DNA from: Carposina sasakii
Taxonomy: Eukaryota; Arthropoda; Insecta; Lepidoptera; Carposinidae
Assembly (NCBI GenBank): GCA_014607495.2
Contig: CP053153.1
Location: 8,060,001-8,124,000 of the forward strand
Reading direction: 5' to 3'
DNA: 64,000 nucleotides
Shown here piece by piece: positions 1-11,052 of this stretch; the stretch's first letter is position 1, and the number at the start of each line of letters is the position of its first letter. The translations under genes were made by a program, and so were the position numbers. Below the pieces are notes generated by a model. It saw nothing but the letters and a program-made list of their open reading frames with translations. It was not told where the DNA came from and searched no databases.

Positions 1-540
1 TAAATAAAGTTTAATATAAATCCGAAAATACTTACGAAAAAAAATTGGAATATTATGCACATTCGCATTTGAGTTACGACTTTACGAGGGTGGTAAGGTA
101 AAAATAGGGTAACAGTAATTTTAAAATAAGCTACATCTCAAATCGTGCGGTTACTGGTAAGGAAACACATATAAATAAAATAGGTTTGTTAGAACAATTT
201 ATTTGAGAAGCTTGTAACATAAAAATATGCAGATATTGAAGACGATTGATGGTTCATCAATCTATAGACAGCGTACGAAAATTTATGATTACTACATGTC
301 AATTCTTTAACTATGCTGTTATTTGTTTCACTCCTTTTTTTCAATGCAGAGTTAGTTTCTCAGAATAAGTTTAATTAGTTACCCTTTATTAGTTTTTTTT
401 ATTTTCTTGGCTTGCTGGAAGAGATCTCTTGTAGAGATAATTCTCTATATTCTCGATATCTATTCTTTTATCGTGTAATTTATATGATATTTTATGTGTG
501 TGCAATAAAGAATAAGGATAAGTACAAAACATGATTTGTC
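1..540. other. AT-rich intergenic DNA, no gene seen
   Basis: No open frame, RNA gene or recognisable repeat was seen in this stretch. Confidence 0.5.
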
Positions 541-696
541 TCACAGAACTCCGACGCTATAGTGTCACTAGCCAGGGTATTGTGTCCACGGGTTGACCAG
601 CAGATGTGCGAAGGGCCCCGGCCGGCTGCTTTATTCTGCGCATGCCCAGATCAACGCAACATGGCCGCGCACGCACGCCATGACAGATTTTATTTT

Positions 697-905
697 AAAC
701 TAGTGCACGCCCGCGACTCCGTACGCGTGGACTACAGAAAAAACAAAATGTCAAAATTATCCGGGATAAAAACATTTTCCCGTGATAAAAAGTAGCCTAT
801 ATGTTAAGTGGGACCTATCACAATATATTCCTGAAAACTGCATCGAAATCGGTTCAGCCGTTTTTGAGATTAGCGTGCACAAACGCATAGACAAACCGAC
901 TAAAA
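697..905 (+). mobile_element. Degenerate RTE-type retrotransposon fragment
   Basis: The stretch begins with a 'cccgcgactccgtacgcgtgg' type phrase and ends with 'atcggttcagccgtttttgag'. Both phrases are widespread in lepidopteran RTE-like LINE/SINE tails. A similar phrase recurs near 42270-42305 and a related one near 34923-34945. No coding capacity is left. Confidence 0.5.
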
Positions 906-1001
906 TTCCAAAAAACATTCTTTTGGGTATTATTGCGTTAATAAAGGTCTACTATAATATTTTTTCTCATATATTTTCCATGTACTTACAGACAGCGATC
1001 C

Positions 1002-1113
1002 GTTACATTTTTATTATATGTATGTATATAGATTTGTAATTTTTAAATCTATCTGTACATATACATACATGTTACATTTTTATTATATGTATGTATATAG
1101 ATTTGTAATTTTT
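1002..1113. repeat. Two direct copies of a 43-bp unit, 69 bp apart
   Basis: The segment 1002-1044 (gttacatttttattatatg...) reappears at 1071-1113 with no visible change. It lies just left of a (TATG)n tract and a LINE tail, so it may come from slippage or from a retrotransposition junction. Confidence 0.8.
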
Positions 1114-1130
1114 GAATTTTAATTTGAATA

Positions 1131-1680
1131 CATACATACATACATAACCTCACGCCTATATCCCATAGGGGTAGGCAGAGACTACAGATCTCCGTTTAGT
1201 ACGTTCCAAATATACCTCTTTCACCTCATCCACATTCATTAACATCTTCATACATGCTCGCCGGTTTTGGGTGCTCTTGACTAGCCCTTTTTTTAGCACA
1301 TCCCCAATTTGGTCTATGTAGGTTCGTCTAGGGCGGCCTCTTCCAGCATTGCCATTCACTTCTGCCATATATATCTCTTTCGTTAATCGTCTTCCATCCA
1401 TCCTTTCCACATGTCCAAACCATCGAAGCATACCTTTCTCTATCCTTGTCACTACGTCCTCTTTCACACCGCATAATTCTCTTATGACACTATTTCTCAC
1501 TCTATCTCGTAAAGTCACGCCACTTATACTTCGTAACGATCGCATCTTAACAGCATTTATTCTACTTTCATGCTTCTTTTCCCACACCCAAGATTCGCTG
1601 CCATACATCAGTGTAGGGGTGAGCACCGCTCTGTGAACAGCCAGACGAGCCTTTTTAGAGATTTTCTGGCTGCTTAGAAA
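1131..1680 (-). mobile_element. 3' end of an RTE-type LINE (reverse transcriptase C-terminus)
   Basis: The minus-strand frame 1156-1626 reads like the tail of a non-LTR reverse transcriptase. It has YGSESWV, then LRDRVRNSVIRE, then GHVERM and GRGRPRRT, the usual order in RTE-like elements after the catalytic core. The element's 3' tail is the ATAC/TATG repeat at 1131-1147. The endonuclease and polymerase core are absent, so this is a 5'-truncated dead copy. Shorter copies of the same 3' end lie at 43976-44100, 46357-46470 and 21828-21948. Confidence 0.8.
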
Positions 1681-2049
1681 AGAATACCTTTCTTTAATTT
1701 TTATCTCAGAATAATAATTATTGCTATAAAGTTATATATTATATCCTTTATTGTACATAGTAAAGTTTTCACAAATAAAGTTTATGACAAAGAAGAAGTT
1801 CCTGGCTGTCGAATATTTGAAGGCTTAAGAAGTGAATTATATATTGTCAAAATGGAACTTTTGACAGAACCAGAAAACGTAAACTGTCGGATCATAGCAT
1901 CAGCCAGAGTAATATATTCTTTGGCATCAGCGCTTCAGCTTACCTTCAGCTGGGAATAAATATTTTCTTCGATGTATACCATGGGTCCCAGAATATTTGG
2001 TAAGAACAGTAGAGAGAGCAGTATAATAAAAAACTTTAAATAAGTAAGA

Positions 2050-2620
2050 AGGCACGCAGAGATCCAGGTCTTTTCATATGTTATTCACTTCATCGACATT
2101 CGTGATAGGTACTATTTATACACGCTTGTCTGTTTTCGTTCCTTCTCTTGACCTGACTTTCCTCTTTAATCGAATTTCTCCGATTTGGTCAGAGAAAGTC
2201 CGGCGAGTTATTCCTCTTTAAATCCTTTCATTGATTCTTCTGTCGTACACTTTCATCTTTAGTCAACATTAATTCATCTTCTCTACATGCCTGAATCTAT
2301 TTCAATATAACCCTTCTTTGCCAATATATCTTCATACACTTCTTTTTAATAACTTATTTCTCAGTCTGTCTTTCAGATTTACCCCACACATACACACTGT
2401 TCTTATTGCCACTGCATTCATTTGGCTTCAGTGTTTTAGTTTCTGCTATGCCCAATAACGTCCAGCTTTAACTTCTATTCCTAAGTGCCGGTACCAAAAC
2501 CTCTCTATGAGCAGCCAAACGTGCCTTTTACAATATTTTCTGGCTACTCATAAATGCATTTAGTGCATTTACAACATTTCCAGTATTATCTTTTCTTACA
2601 ATAATATTTATCATGCTTTC
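2050..2620 (-). mobile_element. Strongly decayed second copy of the same LINE 3' region
   Basis: The order of phrases follows the 1131-1680 copy. It has a 'cttcatcgacattc' segment at the left, a '(t)gagcagccaaacgtgcctttta...tttctggctactca' segment at the right, and decayed text between. Frames are broken throughout. It is in the same orientation as its neighbour, so this may be an older insertion of the same family. Confidence 0.55.
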
Positions 2621-2639
2621 CATCCCAAGATACAAAAAT

Positions 2640-3740
2640 TCTATCACTCGCTCCATTTTTGATATAACTTTGAAAAGTTAATACATAAAACCCTATGAGT
2701 ATACCGGATAGTAGCTGTGATCTATCCAGTTAGCCGTGAGAATATCCTCTCTGCTTTTTGAATTTTCTGGTAGTATTTATGTTTTCGGGCTACAAGTATT
2801 TCCATACTACTACCTACAACAATCATAATTGTGGTGTTATACATATTACGAATCTTAACAATTGCGAATTGTAGATTGCTAGTTATATTTTGGTCTGTAA
2901 TGATTAGTATGTAATGATAGTAATGATTTTTTAAAATTGTTATATTATCTTAAAAAAGTGCTGGTGGGTTCAAAGGGTTTTTTGGCCTACTATTATTAAA
3001 TGTAGGACCGTAAGCTCTTGATATGGCCATCTATTATGCTATTCAGCGTTATTTTCGGTTAATACTAAAGATCTTTTGTAGGTATTTATAAGATTTACCT
3101 ATATACTGGTCGTACACATGAATAATTGGATTGACTATCAGCATCTAACTTTACGAGAGTACTCTCTCAGAAAACATCTGCTGTAAAATTTCACTAAATT
3201 AGCAACATATAGGTACTCTTATAGGTAACCCAAAATTACTTTGATACTAATATAAATAAGCTTTTAGCGGAAAATATAAATTATTTACATAAAAAATGCA
3301 TATACCTACAGCTATATAGGAATTATGATGTCATGAACTGATTTTGTAATTTCTCAACAATTTCATGAACTAAGTAGCTATTCATTTAAACGGACAGTGT
3401 ACTAATTTAAAATTACAATAGATCGACTGCATATAAAATATAACTTATTATTTACTAATAGTAAATGTTGGCATCATCCCCCAACCATGCGCGTCACCCC
3501 ACGACTGTGCAAAACGCACGCAGTCTTTTGCAAAACGCCCCACGCTACAGAACGTTACTAAATCTAGTGATATTTCACAAAAACATAGTCCATACTGAAT
3601 TTACTAAAACATTATAATTTATATGGCCAATGTTATGTTCAAATAACCATGGGATCGCGAACCTACGCGCACCGTATTGATAGGCCGACAGGTGTCTAAT
3701 GTTTTGTATTGTATTATTTTTATGGATAATAAAAAACTAT
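2640..3740. other. AT-rich intergenic DNA
   Basis: No gene was recognised. A slightly GC-richer segment at 3470-3560 and 3650-3690 lies 200-300 bp upstream of the TATA box at 3752 and could hold promoter elements. That is inferred from position only. Confidence 0.35.
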
Positions 3741-3751
3741 GTTGAAGTGCA

Positions 3752-3786
3752 TATATAAAAGTGTTTTTATGAGTAATCGACACAGT
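3752..3786 (+). promoter_or_regulatory. TATA-box core promoter
   Basis: A TATATAAAA box (3752-3760) is followed about 30 bp later by CACAGT (3781-3786), an initiator-like sequence for arthropods. A short first exon with an ATG (3828) and a GTGAGC donor (3835) follows at once. This is the usual layout of inducible insect secreted-protein genes such as cuticle proteins. No transcript evidence was available. Confidence 0.5.
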
Positions 3787-3827
3787 GAAAACAAGTGGTG
3801 TTGAGAAAGGGGCGGCACGCTACGCAC

Positions 3828-6800
3828 ATGAAGGGTGAGCTATTACATAGAATTTTAATAAGTTTCTACAAACAAGATCGATCATTCTTACAATCTATGT
3901 ATATTTTTATACATAAATAATAACTTTAAAATATATAAAGAAGCAAAAATCACGAAATATCTATAGGTATAGTAACAGTGCTGTAGGTATTTCCAAATGA
4001 AGGAAATTTATAATTACCTATAATAAACTTATATGAAAACATTTTGTTTTCCTCTAAGATATTGAAGCAGGTTTTTACTTGAACTAAGTCTTATGTACTA
4101 GAGAAATTCAGCACTGCTGACTGTTGTTTTGTTTTGGGGGTTCTTTTTATACCTATATAAGGTAAAACAAAAACTATGGATTTTATAAATGTATCTAGCT
4201 AATGAGCTAGCTACTTATATTTTTAAACACAACGCCATATATAAAATTTACAATTTCTTTGTAAAAACTTGTTTGTTATACTTATAATGTATATACCTAG
4301 GGTGGAATCTAGTTATCTGCAACTGCAAATCCAATTTGTTTCACGTCTTTATAATTCATCATCATCATCTTCCTGCCCTGTTCCCATTTATTTGAGGTCG
4401 GCGCAATATGTACCCTTCTTCCATTCATCCATTTTTACGTCTATTTAATTATTATACAAAAAAGATTTCCTTGGAAATTAATCAGGAAAATATACAATAT
4501 TATTATATAAAAAATACATTGTGCATCATTATTCATACACAATAATTTTAGAAACGCAGCATAGTACAAATACCGTGATGCCATCTCATAGGTCTTATAA
4601 GAAAAGGTAGAGTCTATAAAATTGTTTGCGGCTATTAAATGAAACCACTTAATTTTAAGAATGATTTTTTAAAATATCTATTTAATTTTCCTCGGAGAAT
4701 TTGTTGTTTGATGTAGATTTAAATAAATCTATTGTATCGTAGTTTCGCATTTTTTTCTTCTTTTTTTTTCACACTACACAACACATTAACCTAAATTAAG
4801 CATTAAAGCTGTATAATGTCTGAACGTACGAGTACAAATTTTACTTAAAATATTTATTCTAAAACATTAATTTAATCTCAGATATTTTTGTAAAAAAAAT
4901 GACGCGATATAGCGAAAAATCCATATCAAATCCAATCCTATTAAAAGAAAAACAAAATATCTACTACAGACGCCTTTACTCAAGCAATAAGAGTTATTTA
5001 ATTATCTCATTTTGTTTATTTACTATTTGAAATTGTAAAGTGAAGGTTATCGGAAGAAAAAATCTACTGTGAACTGTCTTCTAAAGGCAGTTCATTTGAT
5101 ACAATAGTAGTTGCACACATTTCTGTGGAACTCCTCACGGGGGACAATTTTGAGCGACAACTACGACTTACTAACGACTGTAGTACTTGCTAAAGGTATA
5201 TTGATGCAACTCTAGTTGTTAGGTATTGTAACCTAGATTATCAAATTGCATATACTTTTTGTGGAGCCCGTATAGATAGACGTGGCAATTTTTATCGATC
5301 ACTACCTATAGGGACATTTTGTCATAATAGGGAATATGCGTCTGACACGAAAACAGATTTTTTATATTTTATTCGAAAGATATTACAAATACAAACCGAA
5401 TAGTGCAAAAATAACATCAATCGGTTACACAAAATATAAAATATTACGTTTATAAAATAAGATTGCATTTTTTTCCCATACTAATTTGAGACGGTTGTTT
5501 ATAATGACGTCAAAGTCTTTGCCATTTTAGTATGGAGCAAACGGAGCGTTTCAAAAACATTTTGCCGGCTCGTATTTTTAAATTGCTGTAAATCCAAAAC
5601 GGTTAAAGTTAGATATGTCATTCCAAGGGCAAAATTTATTTATTTTTTACGTAGAATATAAAATGAAAAAAAAAAATCATGCCTATACCCTACCTAGGGA
5701 AGATCGGGTAATGGGAGTCAGCGGGTAATAGTGGTCACCCACACATCTCCAAAAGTAACACTAATAGAAACGCGTTAAGGGTCCTCCCTGCCCGCTCTGT
5801 TCCCCTCGCCGTCGCTGCGAGCGTACCGCGTGGGTATGGCGACAGCATAGAGAATGAGAGGCGTGTTTTGTTTTTGCGGCTCGCCGATGTAAATTTTCAC
5901 GGACGCAAAATAAACAGTAACTTTTATAGTTATTGATCTACTTGTATGTTACTTTTTTACGCCTTTACTTGTGCATTTGGTGTAATGATTTCCTACTTAA
6001 ATCCCGAGTTGTATATTTTGTGTTTATTATTTTTTCTTCATAAAATACTTGTGGGTATTGAGAATCGGGTGATCCCCATTGCCTCCTCATCATCATGATC
6101 ATTTTTCTCCATGGAAGCATACCTGGGAAGTGTCTGGTTTCCAAAATATTAGGGTCCAAAGTTGAATAAATACACTGCGTTTCTCTGCATAAAGGTAAGG
6201 GCAAGGGCCAAGGAAAGAAGATGAAAGTGCTGAAGAAGGGGACCGAAAGAGTAATGAGGAAGATTCTCCAGGAATCAAACGATACCTCTGTATCAGACGT
6301 GACGCGATTTTTGTTAGATTTTTGTATGATCCTCATTGCCCACAAGGTGACCTCAATTACCCGTAACTTAGTGCAATGGGAGTAAAATCAGTTTTTTTTT
6401 GTACTTTTATATTTCCCAAAGATGATTATTAATGTGATGATTACTGATGTCAAATTATAGCTAATTAAGTAAATTTTGTTATGAGGCGGTTGCAATAAAA
6501 TTTTTGTTAATTTTAGCTTTTGTATTCTAATTCTTGCTTAAGTGACCCCATTACATTGGGTAATGGGGTCACTACTATCGACATTGAAATATATACATAG
6601 AAAAATACACATATCTTTACCCACTAGAATAATATACACACACATCACACAGGAATATTAGGTAATAAGACGAACAATGCTATACTATTTTTAATTTATC
6701 CTTTAAAACGACTAGCTTGCTAACTAATGTAGAAATGTTAGCTAGAAATTATTTCTTAACTGTATTTTAATGTGTATGAGATCTTTACTAGTGTATATTA

Positions 6801-7020
6801 TTATATGAGGTATTTGGGCTATTGACAAAGAGATATTAAAATATCTCTTTGCATATGTTTCCAGAGTGCAGCGTATGCGCTGCTGCAGCGGCTGCGGCGG
6901 CGGCGGCGGTGTCGTGGGCGCTCGCGCAGAATGCTGACCAGAAGCCCGTGCCTATGCCCGTGCCCGTGCCTGTACCAATCAAACTTGTCAACGGCAATGC
7001 GTCGCGCTATAATGGAAACT
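3828..7020 (+). CDS. Secreted protein with split signal peptide, first two exons (3' part not found)
   Basis: Exon 1 is ATG AAG G (3828-3834), followed by GTGAGC. Exon 2 is 6865-7020, between a 'tttccag' acceptor and a 'gtgagt' donor. Joined in phase, they give 54 residues: MKECSVC, a run of nine alanines, VSWALA, then QNADQKPVPMPVPVPVPIK and a short N/G-rich end. The Ala-rich hydrophobic core followed by ALA before QN fits a signal peptide with cleavage after residue 22 or 23. The mature start is a PV repeat. A tiny first exon that splits the signal peptide downstream of a TATA box is typical of insect cuticular and other secreted proteins; I cannot name the family. The next exon must start with two bases of a codon. 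The only weak candidate seen is 8448-8476, which stops after nine codons. It may instead be an exon of an unrelated gene. Confidence 0.5.
4345..4435. repeat. Dispersed repeat, copy 1 (inverted relative to 49815-49905)
   Basis: The (TCA)n lead-in is followed by 'ttcctgccctgttcccattt' and 'gaggtcggcgcaatatgta'. The reverse complement of the same text occurs at 49851-49900. It is probably the tail of a retroelement. Confidence 0.6.
4440..5690. other. AT-rich DNA without recognised features
   Basis: No open frame of note. A phrase at 5470-5680 about '...gttaaagttagatatgtc' may be decayed repeat, but I could not match it elsewhere in the window. Confidence 0.4.
5695..6590. repeat. Candidate inverted-end repeat carrying an ACAGGGTG-family fragment
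   Basis: The left end has 'cgggtaatgggagtcagcgg' and 'aatagtggtcac'. The right end has 'gtgaccccattacattgggt' and 'aatggggtcactac' (about 6542-6575), so related phrases face each other. The interior 6080-6195 is a clear fragment of the element present at 45971-46356 and 46720-47094 (shared 'ggaagcatacctgggaagtg' and 'ttccaaaatattagggtcca'). Confidence 0.5.
6865..7020 (+). CDS. Exon 2 of the secreted-protein candidate
   Basis: This GC-rich exon is bounded by consensus splice sites inside AT-rich DNA. It carries a GCN/GCG alanine run (nine codons) and an alternating Pro-Val stretch. It ends with one base of a split codon. Confidence 0.6.
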
Positions 7021-7059
7021 GTGAGTTTAGAACTTTTAAAACTATACCTATATTTCAAA

Positions 7060-7252
7060 TAGCCGCGTGGTGCCGGCAGAGTAGGATTCGTACCTGTCTG
7101 CCCGGTACGAGGCGATTATGGGTTTCCGGGGAAGCAGCGCCTGCCGTGTTGACAATATAATCCGAAAATCATACTGTGGCAGTAGCCTTGTAGCGTGCCT
7201 TGGGGGAGGCCTACGTCCAGCAATGGACTGCAATAGGCTGAAGAAGAAGAAT
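7060..7252 (+). mobile_element. RTE-type LINE 3' end
   Basis: It ends with 'gggggaggcctacgtccagc', then 'aatggactgcaataggctga' and (AGA)n. This matches the end of the LINE ORF at 15552-15600, where the same text encodes GEAYVQQWT. It begins 40 bp after the splice donor at 7021. Confidence 0.7.
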
Positions 7253-7259
7253 TAATTCA

Positions 7260-8640
7260 GGTGGATATCCAACGTTTCGCTTTTATTTTATCTAAGAGCC
7301 TGAAGGATAAAGTAGAATCTGTCTCTATTTTATATCTCGATTTTTTTTAAGGAAAGGGCCTAGCTTAGAGAGACAGTATCAAAATCCTTGAGCTAGGCTC
7401 TCTAACCATTGGTAAAATCGGGCCCTAAAGGTATCTAACTATTGTGAAAACAACGATCTAAAAATATTTTTAGCTAAGTATATCTTTTTACAAGGGGTTC
7501 GTGTTACATGGCACCACCCCTTCAAAGAACCGCCCCTACAGCAAAATACCACCAACAAGCTTTCGTATCAACTCGTAACTTCAAAAGCTTTGTTACGGTT
7601 AGTTTCTATGAAGCTTAACAGATGGCGTACCGTGTATTTTATAACAGCAATGCCATCTATGGTTATTGCATGGTATTTGAAAGAGAACTTCCATTTACAA
7701 ACGTTGATGTTTATAAATTAGTAACATATTTAGCTACCTAGAGGTCACTCGATGTTGTATGATTTAGGTAAATTTTATTTTACACCTATTATTCACACTG
7801 GATATAAAAAAGTAGATATCCAAGTCAGGTTCTCACAAAACCTAAAGCTTTTCATTTTAAAAATAATCTATTTACGAAGTCTCTTAAAATACTAAACATG
7901 GCTTTTTATCACTCTTTTATGTAGCTACCCTTAAGTGCTCTTAAACCCTCTCTTTATGAAAATATTATTTAGGTGTCGATATTTAACTACCTATACAAAT
8001 ATATCTGTTAGTACATGCTTTCAGCGTCGCAACTCATAGCAATGTTTAGTTGTAATAACCTACTACTGTTATATAAACAAGTTAAATGACATAATATGTA
8101 TTTCTATACCTAGGCATTATTCTAGATTTGAAACAGATTCTCCAAACAATTTATATAAAATGTATTAATATTGAAATTCAATGTTGAGCACATTATGAAA
8201 AGTGATATAATTTCTGCGAATATATCACACAGATATTTAATTAATAGACCAAAACATCTATGATTTCAAAGGTCATGGTCATTCGTACAATATCATACTA
8301 ATTGCGACATATTTTATACCGCATAGACAAATAGCTCTAACTAGCTCCCAGTTAGGGCACAAAGAGCAGAGAGAAAGTGGCTCAAGAGACAGACGGGCCT
8401 TTATTTACAAAACTTGTCTTTCCTGTACGCTTTTGTTAGAATTTCAGTGCATAATCGAGGATTAGAGCGACAATAGACGCCTGTCCATCCGTGCGTCAAC
8501 GTGACACGAAGGGACGAGGATACGCGGTCATCAGTGAACAAATAGAACAGAAGGAAATGTTCATACAACTGCGCTGTCAATGGTTGTATGATCCGCCGTA
8601 TTTTATAAACAAAAATAACTATCTAGTCAAATAATAGGAC
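7260..8640. other. No recognised gene; one possible acceptor at 8447
   Basis: The DNA is AT-rich. A pyrimidine-rich acceptor ends at 8447 (aatttcag). A short frame downstream would be in phase with exon 6865-7020 but stops at 8474-8476, so I do not call it an exon. Confidence 0.4.
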
Positions 8641-8689
8641 TATCATCTCTAACCTCGGCAAGCGCCTCGTTCGACGCCCTCCGGCCATG

Positions 8690-8820
8690 GACCCCGATGG
8701 CTTGAAAAGGGCAGCAGATAGTGACTGGATGGCAAAAACGGGATCGAGCCTTGTAGCGTGCTCTGGGGGAGGCCTACGTTTAGCAGTGGAATTGCAACAG
8801 GCTGACGACGATCATCTCTA
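8690..8820 (+). mobile_element. RTE-type LINE 3' end, short decayed copy
   Basis: It has 'ccttgtagcgtgctctgggg' followed by 'gaggcctacgtttagcagtg' and an 'aggctgacgacgatcatc' tail. This is the same 3' end as 7161-7252, with point changes. Confidence 0.65.
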
Positions 8821-8829
8821 ACCCGAGTT

Positions 8830-10520
8830 GCCTTCAAGTTACAACGAGCGTTATTAGCTCCCGCGGCACTCTCACCGGCATCAAGCCTTTGCTGGAAATA
8901 TTGAATAAATAATTATAACTAATGCATTTCGCAATGTGCATTATCATTTTAAAAAACCATTTGTAAAGAGCTTCTTCTCTTGCAATACTAATACAACTAT
9001 ATGTTTCCATAACCAAATCTAAGGGCTTCTTTGTATTTACATACTTGTTTTTGAGATATAGCTAGAGATGCCTCGAATGCACCCAATTGTTGTTAGCTCT
9101 ACAATGTAGTTGTATGAAGTGTTTTCTCTGTTCCATTTCTCTATTCTATGACATGGCTACACGTTCCTAATTTCGCCATGCCCAATGAGAGGTTGAAATG
9201 CTCTAAATTGCAACAATAAGATGTTGATGGCAAATGGGGTGAGGAAAGCAAGTTTCATCAACTCTTTAATTTTAGTGAATACATTTTTTAAATTTCTTCC
9301 TTAAGACTAAAGAATCCCTGCACTTTTGGTAAGTAAAGGCTGGTTTAGCATTTCGACTATTTGGTTGGCTTAAGAGTTCTCTTGTGTCTAGAAGAAGAAT
9401 GGTTAGCTGATTTGATCGATTAGGCCTCCTGCAGCAGTAACCAAAAGTCTAGTACTCCATGGATAAATCACTCCGGGAATTTATAAAAATACGATTGAAA
9501 ATTGGGTACTCTACCATGTTCGTAGCGCCAGCTATAGCCTACAACAATGAATGCGTAGGTAATTATCTGAAATCGTATTTTATGCCGATGTTTTCATAAA
9601 CACTTTGCTTTTTAGGTATTTACCTAATAGGTAAGTAGATGCAAATTTTCAGTTTCTATTTGATAATAACGTTGCTTTATTCCATAATCCACATGTCCGG
9701 ACCTGCATAGGTATATCTTATGGTTTTCGTGGATATAGAATGAATAAAGATTATTAAAAGTGCTCAACTCTAATATAATCGGCTGAGGTCGAAGGCACGA
9801 CTTCTCAGAAGGGATAAATATTGTAAGGTGCAGTCATAAAGTTGTTTTTGCGACTCTTTTACAGCGAAATGTTGGGGTGGAGCAGGTAGAGCTTTTTGTG
9901 AACTAGCGAACATCAATAGTTGTTTACATGTTAGTTCGAAATCTATTCACAGAAATCGTTCGAAATTGTTAATATATTGGATAAATCAGCGTATAAAATA
10001 ATAATGCAGCAATAATGTAATAGATTTGTTCTCTTTAAGGTATTTTTTTGTAAACTCTACCTTGAAAGCTAGATTCTTGATGAGTTAATATTGTCTAGTT
10101 TATACAAAACCTGATCTAGTATTTAATTTCTGGACTGTATTAAAACATAATAAAGTACTTACTATATACCTATAGTTTTGTTCAAGTCTGGCCCAAGAAC
10201 ATCTATGAACAATTTTATTCTATTTATGTTCAAAATTAAGGTGTAGAAGCGGAAGTACATAGTACAATCTTTAGTTTACAATATCATATCATATAACTAC
10301 ATTGACATATGACACTGATAAATAAAAACATAGTCGTAAAATCTATGAGATTAAAATGCGTGCTCTATTTTCATACCTACGTTGTATCTACCAATAATGA
10401 GCGACTATTGTGATAAATGAAAATACTACGTAAAGTTATTCAATTGTATGTTCCGAAAGAAAATTCCACAGAATGTCGACTCGTAGTAAGTTGGTATAAG
10501 TATTTAAGAATGTGTAGTGT
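8830..10520. other. Intergenic DNA upstream of lin-28
   Basis: No coding potential, RNA gene or clear repeat was recognised. Confidence 0.4.
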
Positions 10521-10539
10521 TTGTATATTTACGCGGCGT

Positions 10540-11012
10540 GCAGCGCTCGGTGGCATTCACCCTGATATGCCCTTTCTAGTGTAGTGGCGGGCAGGAGGCA
10601 AGGCACGCCGCCGACAAGTGACATATTTCGGCTCAGGGCAAAGCGTAAAACGCCTGGCGCTTTCGGGCAGCGCACGCGTTCCGTTAACTTCTCTATTTTA
10701 AAAACTACTTGCTTGGCGATATCCGGGAAGGGACCGACCGCATCGGCGCGTCGACGACTCCACAACATTGCCACTCAATGTCGATGCAGTCGACCTGCGT
10801 CCGCGCTCCTTGCTCCGCGCGCATGCGCGTTTGCTCTTATGCACTTTACAATATTTACTAGGTGATAAAATAAACTTACAAAATATTATACACCCTCTGA
10901 TAGCGAAATAAGTGGTTCATGAACTCTATGATAGTAAAGTGTCTTTTGTTAAAGTGTAGTATGGATAAAACGAAGAGGTGATTTGTGGTGCAAGTCGAGA
11001 TATTTGGTTACC
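10540..11012 (+). promoter_or_regulatory. lin-28: GC-rich promoter region and 5' leader of lin-28
   Basis: Positions 10540-10830 are clearly GC- and CpG-richer than the surroundings and lie just upstream of the lin-28 start codon. No TATA box is visible, so a dispersed or initiator-type promoter is likely. The start site is not fixed by the sequence; a position around 10780-10870 would give a leader of roughly 150-230 nt. Short open frames in both strands here are by-products of GC content. Confidence 0.5.
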
Positions 11013-11052
11013 ATGGCTGAAAGGGAAGGCGGAAGTGCAGTTCCGTCTTCGG
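11013..11052 (+). CDS. lin-28: lin-28 coding exon 1
   Basis: Thirteen codons ([13 protein letters not shown]) plus one base, followed by donor GTAAGT at 11053. It joins the Gly-rich start of exon 2 after a 9.2-kb intron. Confidence 0.88.

Noticed and set aside
8448..8476. Third exon of the secreted-protein candidate
   Set aside because: The acceptor is good and the phase fits, but the frame stops after nine codons, no poly(A) signal is near, and there is no protein similarity to support it.
10529..10865. Overlapping open frames of 81 and 93 codons upstream of lin-28
   Set aside because: They face each other in a CpG-rich promoter block and lack coding features.
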